A DNA stretch of 64,000 nt from Propionibacteriaceae bacterium (GCA_025965155.1 JAOPXN010000070.1:169790-233789), one strand, 5' to 3'; positions 1 to 8,912 are shown, numbered from the stretch's first letter. Program-made: numbers and translations. Notes: generated by a model from the sequence alone, not told the origin.

Positions 1-472
1 CGTCCAGGAACACCAGCTCGGGCCGGCCGACCAGAGCACCGGCCAGGTTGACCGCCTGCTGCTGGCCTCCGGACAGGCGCCGGTACGGCGTCCGGGCGAA
101 GGCGTCCAGCCCCAGCCGGCGGCTCAGCGCTGCCACGTCCAGCGGGTGCGCGTACAGCCCGGCCAGATACCGGAGCAGCTCGGCGGGGGTGATACCCGAC
201 CAGGCACCGGTGCTCTGCGGCATTGACCCGACCCGGGTGGCGGCGTCGGCCGTTCCGGCGGCGCCGCCGAGAACGCGGACGGTTCCCGAGCTCGGCCGGA
301 GCAGGCCGGTACAGCAACGGAGCAGGGTTGTCTTGCCGGCGCCATTGGGTCCGAGCAGCGCCGTCAGCTCACCGGGCGCGGCGGCCAACGTCAGGCGGTC
401 CAGCGCCGGGCGGCCGCCGAAGGAGACGACGAGGTCGTCGACGACCAGTGCATCGGCGTCTCGGGAGGGCAC
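1..472 (-). CDS. ABC transporter ATP-binding protein, 3' part cut off by the window edge
   Basis: This is the first 157 residues of an ABC nucleotide-binding subunit that would power a membrane transporter whose permease should lie to the left. Translating the complement shows a Walker A motif GPNGAGKTT near residue 45, then the signature LSGGQQQ and a Walker B ending LVFLD right at the edge. The start is GTG at 472 because an in-frame TAG lies four codons upstream. A TAGACT box at 479-484 (complement) sits 6 nt before the GTG, so the mRNA may be leaderless. It is transcribed away from ligC. A minus-strand ABC gene upstream of the suf operon is also seen in mycobacteria. The substrate cannot be told from this fragment. 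Confidence 0.85.
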   Translation of the reverse strand, partial: MPSRDADALVVDDLVVSFGGRPALDRLTLAAAPGELTALLGPNGAGKTTLLRCCTGLLRPSSGTVRVLGGAAGTADAATRVGSMPQSTGAWSGITPAELLRYLAGLYAHPLDVAALSRRLGLDAFARTPYRRLSGGQQQAVNLAGALVGRPELVFLD

Positions 473-573
473 CGCAGAAGTCTAGTGTTGATTGAACCCG
501 TTCCATCCGGCGCGACCCGGGCCGAGAAGCCGGGGGCGCCAACGCCACCGGGTACTAGCGACAGAATGGGGCC

Positions 574-1641
574 ATGGACCTCCCCGTACAGCCGCCCGTG
601 TCAGTGATGCTGGCCAAGTCGGTCAAGCAGATCCCGGTCGGCGACTTCGCCTACGAGCCGAAATGGGACGGCTTCCGCTCGATCATCTTCCGCGACGGCG
701 ACGAGGTCGAGATCGGCAGCCGCAACGAGAAACCGATGACGCGCTACTTCCCGGAAGTGGTCGAGGCGGTGAAACAGCACCTGCCGGAGCGGTGCGTGGT
801 CGACGGCGAGCTGATCGTGGTGGGGGAGTCCGGAGACCGGTTGGACTTCGAGGCGCTGCAGCAACGGATCCATCCCGCGGTGAGCCGGGTGAAGCTGCTC
901 TCGGCACAGACCCCGGCCCGGTTCGTCGCCTTCGACCTGCTCGCCCTCGGCGACCAGGACTACACCGGACTGCCGTTCGCCGAACGGCGGGCGGCTCTGG
1001 AGCAGGCGCTGGCCGCGGCGGCGGCGCCGATCCACCTCACGCCGCTGACCCATGACCCGGAGCTGGCGCAGCGGTGGTTCCACCAGTTCGAGGGGGCCGG
1101 CCTCGACGGAGTGGTGGCCAAGCCGCGGCAGCTGCCGTACCAGCCGGACAAGCGGGTGATGTTCAAGATCAAGCATGAGCGGACCGCGGACTGTGTGGTG
1201 GCGGGCTACCGGGTGCACAAGAGCGGACCGGACAGCATCGGCTCGCTGCTGCTCGGCCTGTACGACGACGCGGGCGAGCTGGTCTCGGTCGGCGTCATCG
1301 GTGCCTTTCCGGCGGCCCGCCGCAAGGAGCTCTTCACCGAGCTGCAGCCGATGGTGACCAGCTTCGACGACCACCCGTGGGCGTGGGCGAAGCAGGAAGC
1401 CGGGACCCGCACGCCACGGAACTCCGAAGGCAGCCGCTGGAGCGTGGGGAAGGATTTGTCCTTCGTCCCGCTGCGGCCCGAGCTGGTGGTTGAGGTCCGC
1501 TACGAGCACATGGAGGGCAACCGGTTCCGACACACCGCCCAGTTCAACCGGTGGCGCCCGGACCGTGACCCGAGGTCGTGCACCTACGAGCAGCTGGAGG
1601 AACCGGTCAACTTCGACCTGGAGGACGTCCTCAACACCTGA
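574..1641 (+). CDS. ligC: ATP-dependent DNA ligase, LigC type
   Basis: A 355-residue ATP-dependent DNA ligase that would seal nicks through an enzyme-adenylate, separate from the NAD-dependent replicative LigA. The adenylation motif KWDGFR is near the N-terminus with Lys30 as the expected AMP acceptor. A CVVDGELIV motif and the KIKHERTADCVV motif follow, and an OB-fold domain fills the C-terminal third. The length matches stand-alone actinobacterial LigC. No polymerase or nuclease domain is attached, so it is not LigD. It stands alone between the divergent ABC gene and the suf operon. In the family such ligases act in repair pathways; a specific role here is inference. Confidence 0.9.
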   Translation: MDLPVQPPVSVMLAKSVKQIPVGDFAYEPKWDGFRSIIFRDGDEVEIGSRNEKPMTRYFPEVVEAVKQHLPERCVVDGELIVVGESGDRLDFEALQQRIHPAVSRVKLLSAQTPARFVAFDLLALGDQDYTGLPFAERRAALEQALAAAAAPIHLTPLTHDPELAQRWFHQFEGAGLDGVVAKPRQLPYQPDKRVMFKIKHERTADCVVAGYRVHKSGPDSIGSLLLGLYDDAGELVSVGVIGAFPAARRKELFTELQPMVTSFDDHPWAWAKQEAGTRTPRNSEGSRWSVGKDLSFVPLRPELVVEVRYEHMEGNRFRHTAQFNRWRPDRDPRSCTYEQLEEPVNFDLEDVLNT

Positions 1642-1681
1642 CGCGGCAGCGGCGAACCTGACCACCCAAGGCGACCCTTAT

Positions 1682-1720
1682 TTGATTCCCGCTAACGAAT
1701 AAGAGCACACTTGTGTTGTG
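1682..1720 (+). promoter_or_regulatory. Promoter and likely SufR operator of the suf operon
   Basis: TTGATT at 1682-1687, an 18-bp spacer and CACACT at 1706-1711 form a plausible promoter whose start site would fall on the sufR GTG at 1718, giving a leaderless transcript. No Shine-Dalgarno sequence is present. The -10 box overlaps a dyad, ACAC-TT-GTGT (1707-1716), followed by TTGTG. This is a natural place for the Fe-S repressor encoded just downstream to bind. The surrounding 40 bases are clearly more AT-rich than the neighbouring genes. Confidence 0.45.
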
Positions 1721-2518
1721 AAAACTTCCCAGAGCGCTGCTTCGCGCGTGCCTGGGCCGACCGTACCGGGCCCGCATGCGGCAACGGACAACGATGCCTC
1801 CACCAGGCAGCGGGTCGCGAACTCCATTCTGCAGCACGGCCCGTCGACAGCCGCTGAGCTGGCCGAACGACTTGGTCTGACCGCCGCCGGCATCCGCCGC
1901 CACCTCGACGTGCTGGGTGCGCGCGGCGCCGTCCAGGCCCGTGAGCAGCGGGTCTACGGCTCGCGCGGTCGCGGCCGGCCCGCCAAGGTCTTCCTGCTCA
2001 CCGACTCCGGCCGGGCCGAGTTCTACTCCTCCTACGACGACCTTGCGATCAAGGCGCTGACCTTTCTGTCCGAGGCGGTCGGCCCCGACGCGGTGGTCAA
2101 GTTCGCGGAGTCGAGGGTCGCCGACGCCGAGACCCGGTACCGCGAGATGATGGACCAGGCCGACCCGGCGCTGTCCCCAGCGCAGACGCTGGCTGCCGCG
2201 CTGTCCGGCGACGGGTACGTGGCTTCCACCCGTCCGTCGGCCGTTGGCGAACAGCTCTGCCAACACCACTGCCCGGTTGCTCACGTAGCCGAGAAGTTCC
2301 CCCAGCTGTGCGAGGCGGAGACCGACGTCTTCTCCCGGCTGCTGGGCGTGCATGTCCAACGCCTCGCCACCATCGCTCACGGCGACGGGGTCTGCACCAC
2401 CCACATCCCGCACACAGCTGCACCGCCGAGCAGTACCGCAGCACCGAGTCCCCCACTAAGTAGCACTGCAGCACCGAACGCGAACACGGAAACGCCACCT
2501 CCAGGAAAGGCCAATTAG
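1718..2518 (+). CDS. sufR: SufR-type Fe-S cluster-binding transcriptional repressor
   Basis: A 266-residue DNA-binding regulator of the suf operon. A winged helix-turn-helix spans about residues 30-100 (AAELAERLGLTAAGIRRHLD is the core). The effector half carries Cys181, Cys185, Cys198 and Cys226. The 185/198/226 spacing (12 and 27 residues between) fits the cysteine pattern of SufR proteins that hold a [4Fe-4S] cluster. Known members repress suf when the cluster is present and release DNA when it is lost. The last 35 residues are a Pro/Ser/Thr/Ala-rich tail without predicted structure. The start is GTG with no Shine-Dalgarno sequence. The stop abuts the sufB ATG with no gap. Confidence 0.9.
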   Translation: MKTSQSAASRVPGPTVPGPHAATDNDASTRQRVANSILQHGPSTAAELAERLGLTAAGIRRHLDVLGARGAVQAREQRVYGSRGRGRPAKVFLLTDSGRAEFYSSYDDLAIKALTFLSEAVGPDAVVKFAESRVADAETRYREMMDQADPALSPAQTLAAALSGDGYVASTRPSAVGEQLCQHHCPVAHVAEKFPQLCEAETDVFSRLLGVHVQRLATIAHGDGVCTTHIPHTAAPPSSTAAPSPPLSSTAAPNANTETPPPGKAN

Positions 2519-3976
2519 ATGACTCAGACTTCCACGCCGAACACCGCCACAGGTCCGGTGGGAACCGGCCAGACCCAGGACCAGCACCTGGAGGCGTTGG
2601 GGCGCTACCGGTTCGGCTGGGCCGACTCCGACGAAGCCGGCTCCATCGCCAAGCGCGGCCTGACCCACGACGTTGTCGCCAACATCTCCGCCTTGAAGAG
2701 CGAGCCGGAGTGGATGCTCGACCTTCGGCTCAAGGGCCTGAAGCTGTTCGAGCGCAAGCCGATGCCGACCTGGGGTGCCGAGCTCAACGACATCGACTTC
2801 GACAACATCAAGTACTACGTCCGCTCCACCGAGAAGCAGGCGGCCAGCTGGGACGACCTGCCGGCCGACATCAAGAACACCTACGACAAGCTGGGTATCC
2901 CCGAGGCGGAGAAGGCGCGTCTGGTTTCGGGTGTGGCTGCCCAGTACGAGTCCGAGGTGGTCTACCACAAGATCAACGAGGAGCTGGAGAAGCAGGGAGT
3001 CATCTTCCTCGACACCGACACGGCGCTGAAGGAGTACCCGGAGCTGTTCCGCGAGTACTTCGCCACCGTGATCCCCGTTGGTGACAACAAGTTCTCCGCG
3101 CTGAACTCCGCGGTGTGGTCGGGTGGCTCGTTCATCTACGTCCCCAAGGGCGTCCATGTGGAGATCCCGCTGCAGGCGTACTTCCGGATCAACACCGAGA
3201 ACATGGGCCAGTTCGAGCGCACCCTGATCATCGTCGACGAGGACGCCTACGTGCACTACGTCGAAGGTTGCACGGCGCCGATCTACTCGTCGGACTCGCT
3301 GCACTCCGCTGTCGTCGAGATCATCGTGAAGAAGGGTGCTCGCTGCCGGTACACCACGATCCAGAACTGGTCGAACAACGTGTACAACCTGGTCACCAAG
3401 CGCGCGACCTGCGAGGCAGGCGCGACCATGGAGTGGATCGATGGCAACATCGGCTCCAAGGTCACCATGAAGTACCCGGCGGTCTACCTGATGGGTGAGT
3501 ACGCCCGCGGTGAGACGCTGTCGGTCGCTTTCGCCGGCGAGGGCCAGCACCAGGATGCGGGTTCCAAGATGGTGCACTGCGCGCCGCACACCTCGAGCTC
3601 GATCATCTCCAAGTCCGTTGCCCGCGGTGGCGGCCGCACCTCCTACCGTGGCCTGGTTCAGGTCCAGGAGGGTGCGTCCCACTCCGCATCGGTGGTCAAG
3701 TGTGACGCGCTGCTGGTGGACACCATCAGCCGCTCCGACACCTACCCGTACGTGGACGTCCGCGAGGACGACGTCTCGATGGCACACGAGGCCACCGTGT
3801 CGAAGGTCAGCGAGGATCAGCTCTTCTACCTGATGAGCCGTGGCATGGGCGAGGACGAGGCGATGGCCATGATCGTCCGCGGTTTCGTGGAGCCAATCGC
3901 CCGCGAGCTGCCGATGGAGTACGCCCTCGAGCTCAACCGGCTGATCGAGCTGCAGATGGAAGGCGCTGTCGGCTGA
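2519..3976 (+). CDS. sufB: Fe-S cluster assembly scaffold protein SufB
   Basis: A 485-residue SufB, the cytosolic scaffold subunit of the SufBCD complex on which nascent Fe-S clusters are built. Hallmarks are [20 protein letters not shown] and the beta-helix core with [18 protein letters not shown], and the C-terminus ends in the usual [17 protein letters not shown]. The sequence is continuous, so it lacks the intein found in the mycobacterial homologue. AGGAAAGG about 10 bases upstream of the ATG is a good ribosome site. The gene directly follows sufR and precedes sufD, as expected for the SUF operon. Confidence 0.98.
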   Translation: MTQTSTPNTATGPVGTGQTQDQHLEALGRYRFGWADSDEAGSIAKRGLTHDVVANISALKSEPEWMLDLRLKGLKLFERKPMPTWGAELNDIDFDNIKYYVRSTEKQAASWDDLPADIKNTYDKLGIPEAEKARLVSGVAAQYESEVVYHKINEELEKQGVIFLDTDTALKEYPELFREYFATVIPVGDNKFSALNSAVWSGGSFIYVPKGVHVEIPLQAYFRINTENMGQFERTLIIVDEDAYVHYVEGCTAPIYSSDSLHSAVVEIIVKKGARCRYTTIQNWSNNVYNLVTKRATCEAGATMEWIDGNIGSKVTMKYPAVYLMGEYARGETLSVAFAGEGQHQDAGSKMVHCAPHTSSSIISKSVARGGGRTSYRGLVQVQEGASHSASVVKCDALLVDTISRSDTYPYVDVREDDVSMAHEATVSKVSEDQLFYLMSRGMGEDEAMAMIVRGFVEPIARELPMEYALELNRLIELQMEGAVG

Positions 3977-4025
3977 TCGACTTCTCGATCGCCTACCGCT
4001 CCCAGACACAGAAAGTGAAAGTTCG

Positions 4026-5243
4026 TTGACAGTCATCCCCAACGTTGCAGGCGCGCTCGAGACCTCGGACAAGGTGGCGAGCCACCTGCACCCTGAAGGC
4101 TCCTTCGATGTCGCCGATCATCCGATCCCGACCGGGTTGGAGGAGATCTGGCGGTTCACCCCGTTGAAGCGCCTCCGCGGCTTGCACAAGGATGCGCCGA
4201 TCGCCACGGCCGGGCCTGCCATCTCGACCGACCTGGCCGAGGGCGTCACCGTCCGCGAGGTCGGAGCTAACGACCCCGTGGTCGGTTCCAGTGGCTACGT
4301 GCCATCGGATCGGATCAGTGCCCGTGCCTGGCAAGCTGCCGAGGTCGTATCGGTGATCACTATTCCGAGGGAGGCGGTGATCGTGGCTCCGACGGTCGTC
4401 ACTGTCCGCGGGGAAGCGGTCGACACGGCGAGCGCGCAGCACACCGTGATCGTGGCTGAGCCGTTCTCGCGGGCCACCGTGGTGCTGCGTTTCGAGGGCT
4501 CCGCCGTACTGGCCGACCACGTCGAGATCGTGCTCGGTGACGGTGCGCACCTGACCGTCGTCTCCGTCCAGGACTGGGCTGACGACGCTGTGCACTACTC
4601 CACCCAGCATGCGCTGGTTGGCCGCGACGCCTCGTTGCGGCACGTCGCCGTGTCGTTCGGCGGCGACCTGGTCCGGATGAACGTCTCGGTGGAGTACGGC
4701 ACCTCCGGCGGTGAGGCGGAGCTGCTCGGCCTGTACTTCGCCGACGCCGGCCAGCATCTTGAGCACCGCCTCTTCGTGGACCACAACGCTCCCAAGAGCA
4801 AGAGCAACGTCGACTACAAGGGTGCACTGCAGGGACAGGGCGCACACTCGGTCTGGATCGGTGACGTACTGATCCGCAAGGCGGCCGAAGGCATCGACAC
4901 GTACGAGTCGAACCGCAACCTGGTGCTCACCGACGGATGTCGGGCCGACTCGGTTCCCAACCTGGAGATTGAGACTGGTGAGATCGCCGGCGCGGGACAC
5001 GCATCGACGACCGGCCGTTTCGATGACGAGCAGCTGTTCTACCTCCGCAGCCGTGGCATCGACGAGGCAGAGGCACGCCGACTCGTCGTACACGGCTTCT
5101 TCGCCGACATCGTCCGCAAGATCGGCATTCCCGGTATCGAGGACAAGCTGATGGAAGCGGTCGAGGCCGAGCTCGCGGTGAACATAGGCACGCCTGCCGG
5201 CGCGGGGAACATCGGCACGCCCGCGGAGGCCACTGTCGCATGA
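4026..5243 (+). CDS. sufD: Fe-S cluster assembly protein SufD
   Basis: A 405-residue SufD, the partner that dimerises with SufB and helps deliver iron and reducing power to the SufBCD scaffold. The family signature EQLFYLRSRGIDEAEARRLVVHGFF lies near the C-terminus. The best start is TTG at 4026, matching the usual N-terminal length; the ribosome site (GAAAGTGAAAG) is weak. The C-terminus holds a small duplicated NIGTPA motif made by a short DNA repeat at about 5180-5230. The stop overlaps the next gene's ATG by 4 bp, which suggests translational coupling. Confidence 0.96.
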   Translation: MTVIPNVAGALETSDKVASHLHPEGSFDVADHPIPTGLEEIWRFTPLKRLRGLHKDAPIATAGPAISTDLAEGVTVREVGANDPVVGSSGYVPSDRISARAWQAAEVVSVITIPREAVIVAPTVVTVRGEAVDTASAQHTVIVAEPFSRATVVLRFEGSAVLADHVEIVLGDGAHLTVVSVQDWADDAVHYSTQHALVGRDASLRHVAVSFGGDLVRMNVSVEYGTSGGEAELLGLYFADAGQHLEHRLFVDHNAPKSKSNVDYKGALQGQGAHSVWIGDVLIRKAAEGIDTYESNRNLVLTDGCRADSVPNLEIETGEIAGAGHASTTGRFDDEQLFYLRSRGIDEAEARRLVVHGFFADIVRKIGIPGIEDKLMEAVEAELAVNIGTPAGAGNIGTPAEATVA

Positions 5244-5599
5244 GTGACTTCGTCCGCGTCTGCTCCGTGTCCGACGTGCCGCCCGACTCCGCGATCGCCG
5301 TAGAGGTTGATGATCGCGAGCTGGCCATCGTGCATAGTGACGGCAATTTTTACGCCATCGAGGACGAGTGTTCGCACGCGGCCATCCCGCTGTCCGAAGG
5401 CGACGTCGAGGGCGCCGAGATCGAGTGCTACCTGCACGGCTCCCGGTTCGACCTGAGGACTGGCCGGCCGCTGAGCCTGCCGGCCACTGAGCCGGTGCCC
5501 GTCTACCGCTGCCGCGTTGAGGGCGACGACGTCCTCGTCGACGTGAGCGAGCCCCTTGACCCCGAACAATCCGATATCGAAGAACTCCAGGAGTCCTGA
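5240..5599 (+). CDS. Rieske-type [2Fe-2S] ferredoxin of the suf operon
   Basis: A 119-residue stand-alone Rieske protein. The two cluster-binding motifs are C44-S-H46 and C63-Y-L-H66, giving the 2Cys/2His ligation of Rieske ferredoxins, as in the ferredoxin parts of ring-hydroxylating oxygenases. No oxygenase is nearby. Its place between sufD and sufC, with a 4-bp overlap upstream, points to an electron-transfer role in cluster assembly, perhaps supplying electrons to SufBCD. That role is inferred from context. The same insertion is common in actinobacterial suf operons. Confidence 0.93.
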   Translation: MSDFVRVCSVSDVPPDSAIAVEVDDRELAIVHSDGNFYAIEDECSHAAIPLSEGDVEGAEIECYLHGSRFDLRTGRPLSLPATEPVPVYRCRVEGDDVLVDVSEPLDPEQSDIEELQES

Positions 5600-5603
5600 A
5601 CCC

Positions 5604-6386
5604 ATGTCAACTCTCGAAATCCGTGATCTTCACGTCTCCGTGCAGACGGAGACGGGTCCGAAGGAAATCCTCAAGGGTGTGGATCTGACCATCCGCAGCG
5701 GTGAGACGCACGCCATCATGGGCCCCAACGGCTCCGGCAAGTCCACGCTCGCCTACTCGATCGCCGGTCACCCGAAGTACACCATCACCCGCGGCTCGGT
5801 CACCTTGGACGGGCAGGACCTGCTGCAGCTGAGCGTGGATGAGCGCGCCCGGGCTGGTCTGTTCCTTGCCATGCAATACCCCGTCGAGGTGCCCGGCGTC
5901 TCGGTCGCCAACTTCCTCCGTACGGCGAAGACGGCCATCGACGGCGAGGCGCCGAAGCTTCGTACCTGGGTCCGGGACGTCAACGCGGCGATGGACCGGG
6001 TCGACATGGACAGCGAGTTCGCCAACCGCAGCGTCAACGAGGGCTTCTCCGGCGGCGAGAAGAAGCGCCACGAGATCGTCCAGCTGGAGCTGTTGAACCC
6101 CCGGTTCGCCATCCTCGACGAGACCGACTCCGGTCTCGACATCGACGCATTGCGGATCGTCTCCGAGGGCGTCAACCGGTTCTCCGCCCAAGGCGACCGG
6201 GGAGTTCTGCTGATCACGCACTACACGCGGATCCTGCGCTACATCAAGCCCGACTACGTGCACGTGTTCGTGGCCGGCCGGATCGCCGAACAGGGCGGCT
6301 CGGAGCTGGCGGAGCGGCTCGAGGCCGAGGGGTACGACCGCTACGTTCAGGCTGCCAAGCAGACCGCGGCCGCGGGAGCGGAGTAG
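5604..6386 (+). CDS. sufC: Fe-S cluster assembly ATPase SufC
   Basis: A 260-residue soluble ABC-type ATPase that drives conformational change in the SufBCD scaffold. Walker A GPNGSGKST is at residues 40-48, the signature FSGGEKKR at about 150, and the Walker B is AILDETDSGLD with SufC's typical extended DETDSGLDIDAL. The start is ATG 5604, four bases after the Rieske stop and preceded by CAGGAG. An in-frame upstream start would run through the Rieske gene end and is less likely. It lies between the ferredoxin and sufS genes. Confidence 0.98.
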   Translation: MSTLEIRDLHVSVQTETGPKEILKGVDLTIRSGETHAIMGPNGSGKSTLAYSIAGHPKYTITRGSVTLDGQDLLQLSVDERARAGLFLAMQYPVEVPGVSVANFLRTAKTAIDGEAPKLRTWVRDVNAAMDRVDMDSEFANRSVNEGFSGGEKKRHEIVQLELLNPRFAILDETDSGLDIDALRIVSEGVNRFSAQGDRGVLLITHYTRILRYIKPDYVHVFVAGRIAEQGGSELAERLEAEGYDRYVQAAKQTAAAGAE

Positions 6387-6391
6387 TCACC

Positions 6392-7723
6392 ATGTCCAGT
6401 GATGTGGAGTCAGCCCAGCAGCTTCCGGAGTACCCGGAGACGGTGTCGAAGGGACAGGTGGAGCCGCTGGCGGACGAGCCGATCCCCTTCGACGTGGAGA
6501 TCATCCGCGGCGACTTCCCGATCCTGGAGCGGACCACGCCCGCCGGCGGCCCGTTGGTGTATCTCGACAGCGCCAACACCTCGCAGAAGCCGCGGGTCGT
6601 GGTCGAGGCCATGGAAGACCACTACCTCAACCACAACGCCAACGTGGCCCGGGCGATGCACCTGCTCGGGGCCGAGGCGACGGAAGCCTTTGAGGGCGCC
6701 CGGGCCCGGGTAGCGACGTTCGTCGGGGCGGCGCAGTCCGAGGAGGTGATCTTCACCAAGAACGCGTCGGAGGCCCTGAACCTCTGCGCGCACACGCTCG
6801 GTGCGGCACTAAAGCCCGGTGATGAGATCGTCATCTCGGTGATGGAGCACCACTCCAACATCGTGCCCTGGCAGCTGCTGGCTCAGCGCAGCGGCGCGAC
6901 CCTGCGCTGGTTCGACGTGACCGAGGACGGACGCCTCGACCTGGACGCAGCCGCCGCGGAAGGGTTGATCAACGAGCGCACCAAGATCGTCTCGTTGACC
7001 TACGTCTCCAACGTCTTGGGCACCGTCAACCCGATCACCCAGATCGCCGCGGCGGCGCATGCCGTAGGGGCGGTTGTCGTGGTGGATGCTTCGCAGGCCG
7101 TCCCGCAGCTGGCGGTCGACGTGCGGACCCTGGGCGCCGACCTGGTGGCCTTCACCGGCCACAAGATGGTCGGACCGACCGGTATCGGCGTGCTCTGGGG
7201 TCGCTACGACCTGCTGGCCGAGCTGCCGCCGTTCCTCGGTGGGGGCGAGATGATCGAGGTCGTCAAGATGACGGGCTCGACCTACGCTCCGCCGCCGCAC
7301 CGGTTCGAGGCGGGCACCCCGCCGATCGCGCAGGCTGTCGGTCTGGGCGCGGCGGTGCAGTACCTGTCCGAGATCGGCATGGACGCGATCGCGGCCCACG
7401 AGGCCGAGATCACCGCGTACGCCCTGAAGGGGCTGGCGACGGTCGACGGGCTGCGGGTCATCGGCCCGAACGAGCCGGTTGACCGGGGCGGCGCGATCTC
7501 GTTCACGCTTCCGGAGATCCACCCACACGACATCTCCCAGCTGCTCGACTCCCGCGGGGTCGCAGTGCGTGGTGGGCACCACTGCGCCCGGCCGCTGCAC
7601 GAGCGGTTCGGGATACAGTCCTCCACCAGGGCGTCGTTCTACCTCTACACCACGCGCGCCGAGGTCGATGCGCTGATCGACGGCCTGGAGTACACAGTCC
7701 GGTTCTTTGGAGGGGCCCGTTGA
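6392..7723 (+). CDS. sufS: Cysteine desulfurase SufS
   Basis: A 443-residue PLP enzyme (group II desulfurase) that takes sulfur from L-cysteine as a persulfide for SUF cluster assembly. The Schiff-base lysine is K258 in FTGHKMVGPTG. The persulfide cysteine is C398 in the RGGHHCARPLHERF loop. About 35 residues at the N-terminus are an extension beyond the usual family start. It begins 5 bp after sufC with GGAG upstream. Its last codons overlap the sufU start (TTGA), which fits SufS and SufU working as a pair. Confidence 0.97.
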   Translation: MSSDVESAQQLPEYPETVSKGQVEPLADEPIPFDVEIIRGDFPILERTTPAGGPLVYLDSANTSQKPRVVVEAMEDHYLNHNANVARAMHLLGAEATEAFEGARARVATFVGAAQSEEVIFTKNASEALNLCAHTLGAALKPGDEIVISVMEHHSNIVPWQLLAQRSGATLRWFDVTEDGRLDLDAAAAEGLINERTKIVSLTYVSNVLGTVNPITQIAAAAHAVGAVVVVDASQAVPQLAVDVRTLGADLVAFTGHKMVGPTGIGVLWGRYDLLAELPPFLGGGEMIEVVKMTGSTYAPPPHRFEAGTPPIAQAVGLGAAVQYLSEIGMDAIAAHEAEITAYALKGLATVDGLRVIGPNEPVDRGGAISFTLPEIHPHDISQLLDSRGVAVRGGHHCARPLHERFGIQSSTRASFYLYTTRAEVDALIDGLEYTVRFFGGAR

Positions 7724-8163
7724 AGGTAGAAGAGCTGTACCAGGAGATCATCCTCGATCACTATCGGGCGAAGCACCACAGCGGCCTCCGCGGTCCGTAC
7801 GAGGCCGAGGTGCACCACGTCAACCCCAGCTGCGGCGACGAGGTGACACTCCGGGTGCACCTGGACGGTGACACGGTGGCCGACGTGTCGTACGAAGGCG
7901 TCGGCTGCTCCATCTCGCAGGCCTCCACCTCGGTAATGAGCGACCTGGTCATCGGCCATCCGGTCGAGCACGGTCTCGACCTGCACCGGGAGTTCCTGCA
8001 GCTGATGCAGAGCAAGGGGGAGATCGAACCCGACGAAGATCGCCTCGAGGACGGCATCGCCTTTGCCGGTGTCGCCAAGTTCCCAGCCCGCGTGAAATGC
8101 GCCCTGCTCGGCTGGTCCGCGTTCAAGGACGCGGTCATCCAGGCCGGTGGCGTGCCCCGATGA
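7720..8163 (+). CDS. sufU: Zinc-dependent sulfurtransferase SufU
   Basis: A 147-residue SufU, which in Gram-positive bacteria accepts persulfide sulfur from SufS and passes it to SufBCD. The zinc and sulfur ligands C38 with D40 (NPSCGDE), C63 (GVGCSISQAS) and C127 (RVKCALLGW) are all present. The about 20-residue insert typical of SufU rather than IscU separates the last two motifs. The start is TTG at 7720, whose TGA overlap with the end of sufS implies coupled translation. Confidence 0.96.
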   Translation: MKVEELYQEIILDHYRAKHHSGLRGPYEAEVHHVNPSCGDEVTLRVHLDGDTVADVSYEGVGCSISQASTSVMSDLVIGHPVEHGLDLHREFLQLMQSKGEIEPDEDRLEDGIAFAGVAKFPARVKCALLGWSAFKDAVIQAGGVPR

Positions 8164-8188
8164 ACAACCACCATTCAAGGAGACGATC

Positions 8189-8608
8189 ATGACTGATCTA
8201 TCGACGACCGATCAGGCTGAGCCTCGTCCGTCCGACCTGGTCCAGGACAACCTGCCCGAGGCGGGCTCGGCCGCCCCGACTGAGTTCTCGGACTCGGCAG
8301 CCCCGACGATGGACGACCTGACCGAGGCCCTCAAAGATGTGGTGGACCCCGAGCTAGGAATCAACGTCGTTGATCTAGGCCTGATCTACGGCCTGCACCT
8401 CGACGAGGGCAACGCGCTCACCATTGACATGACGCTGACCTCGGCAGCCTGCCCGTTGACCGACGTCATCGAGGACCAGACGAACACGGCCCTCGAGGGC
8501 CTCGTCTCACAGGTCGCGATCAACTGGGTCTGGATGCCCCCGTGGGGGCTGGAGAAGATCACCGACGATGGACGGGACCAGTTGAGGGCTCTCGGGTTCA
8601 ACGTCTGA
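8189..8608 (+). CDS. sufT: MIP18/DUF59-family Fe-S assembly factor, SufT-like
   Basis: A 139-residue protein of the MIP18 (DUF59) family, which helps mature or deliver Fe-S clusters to target proteins. The core starts near residue 41 (MDDLTEALKDVVDPELGINV) and contains the conserved TSAACPL motif with reactive Cys88. The first 40 residues are a low-complexity extension. ATG 8189 is chosen for its AAGGAGA ribosome site; a longer frame would overlap the end of sufU. It is the last gene of the suf operon, as in mycobacteria. Confidence 0.93.
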   Translation: MTDLSTTDQAEPRPSDLVQDNLPEAGSAAPTEFSDSAAPTMDDLTEALKDVVDPELGINVVDLGLIYGLHLDEGNALTIDMTLTSAACPLTDVIEDQTNTALEGLVSQVAINWVWMPPWGLEKITDDGRDQLRALGFNV

Positions 8609-8637
8609 GACTCGTTGTGCTGCGGCTCGCGTGATCC

Positions 8638-8747
8638 TGGGCTGAGCTGAGGGGTGCGTGCGCGCGGGAGCCATCCGCGCCTCGCTTCGCTCGGCGCTCC
8701 CGCCAGGCCCGTCCGCGCCGCGCGCACGCACCCCTCAGCTCAGCCCA
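8638..8747. repeat. Perfect 30-bp inverted repeat with 50-bp loop, end of suf operon
   Basis: The arms at 8638-8667 and 8718-8747 are exact reverse complements over 30 bp (each carries a doubled CTGAG and the GTGCGTGCGCGCG core). The 50-base loop holds a smaller dyad, GCGCC at 8679-8683 with GGCGC further on. There is no T-run. It sits 30 bp after the sufT stop, so it may act as an intrinsic terminator-like structure or mRNA-stabilising hairpin. A mobile repeat is the other option. The 8609-8927 gap holds this element and a possible leader ORF. Confidence 0.8.
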
Positions 8748-8774
8748 AGAGCTGTAGGCCCGCCCCCGATCTTT

Positions 8775-8912
8775 ATGGGGCTGATGGCGCCAGGTGGCTG
8801 GGTAGCTCTGGCTGGCGGCTGGATCGCTGGATGGACACACTGTGGTGTCGTGAAGTGTGATGGTGCTCCTATGTGGAGCGCCTTTGTTGTGTGTGTTTTG
8901 AGTGTGCTGTGA
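8775..8912 (+). CDS. Possible leader peptide ahead of the ABC-F gene
   Basis: A 45-codon frame starts at ATG 8775 (MGLMAPGGWVALAGG...) and stops at 8910-8912, 15 bases before the ABC-F start. Its TGA overlaps the GAAGGA ribosome site of that gene, so ribosomes stalling near the end could change ABC-F translation. The peptide is hydrophobic with four tryptophans and three cysteines. There is no clear ribosome site for it. Several ABC-F genes are known to be controlled by such leaders, but this example is only a candidate. Confidence 0.2.
   Translation: MGLMAPGGWVALAGGWIAGWTHCGVVKCDGAPMWSAFVVCVLSVL

Noticed and set aside
2519..3976. Intein inside sufB
   Set aside because: The protein reads straight through the usual insertion region with normal length.
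2456..4072. Open frame antisense to sufB
   Set aside because: sufB is unambiguous and the antisense frame has no recognisable protein features.
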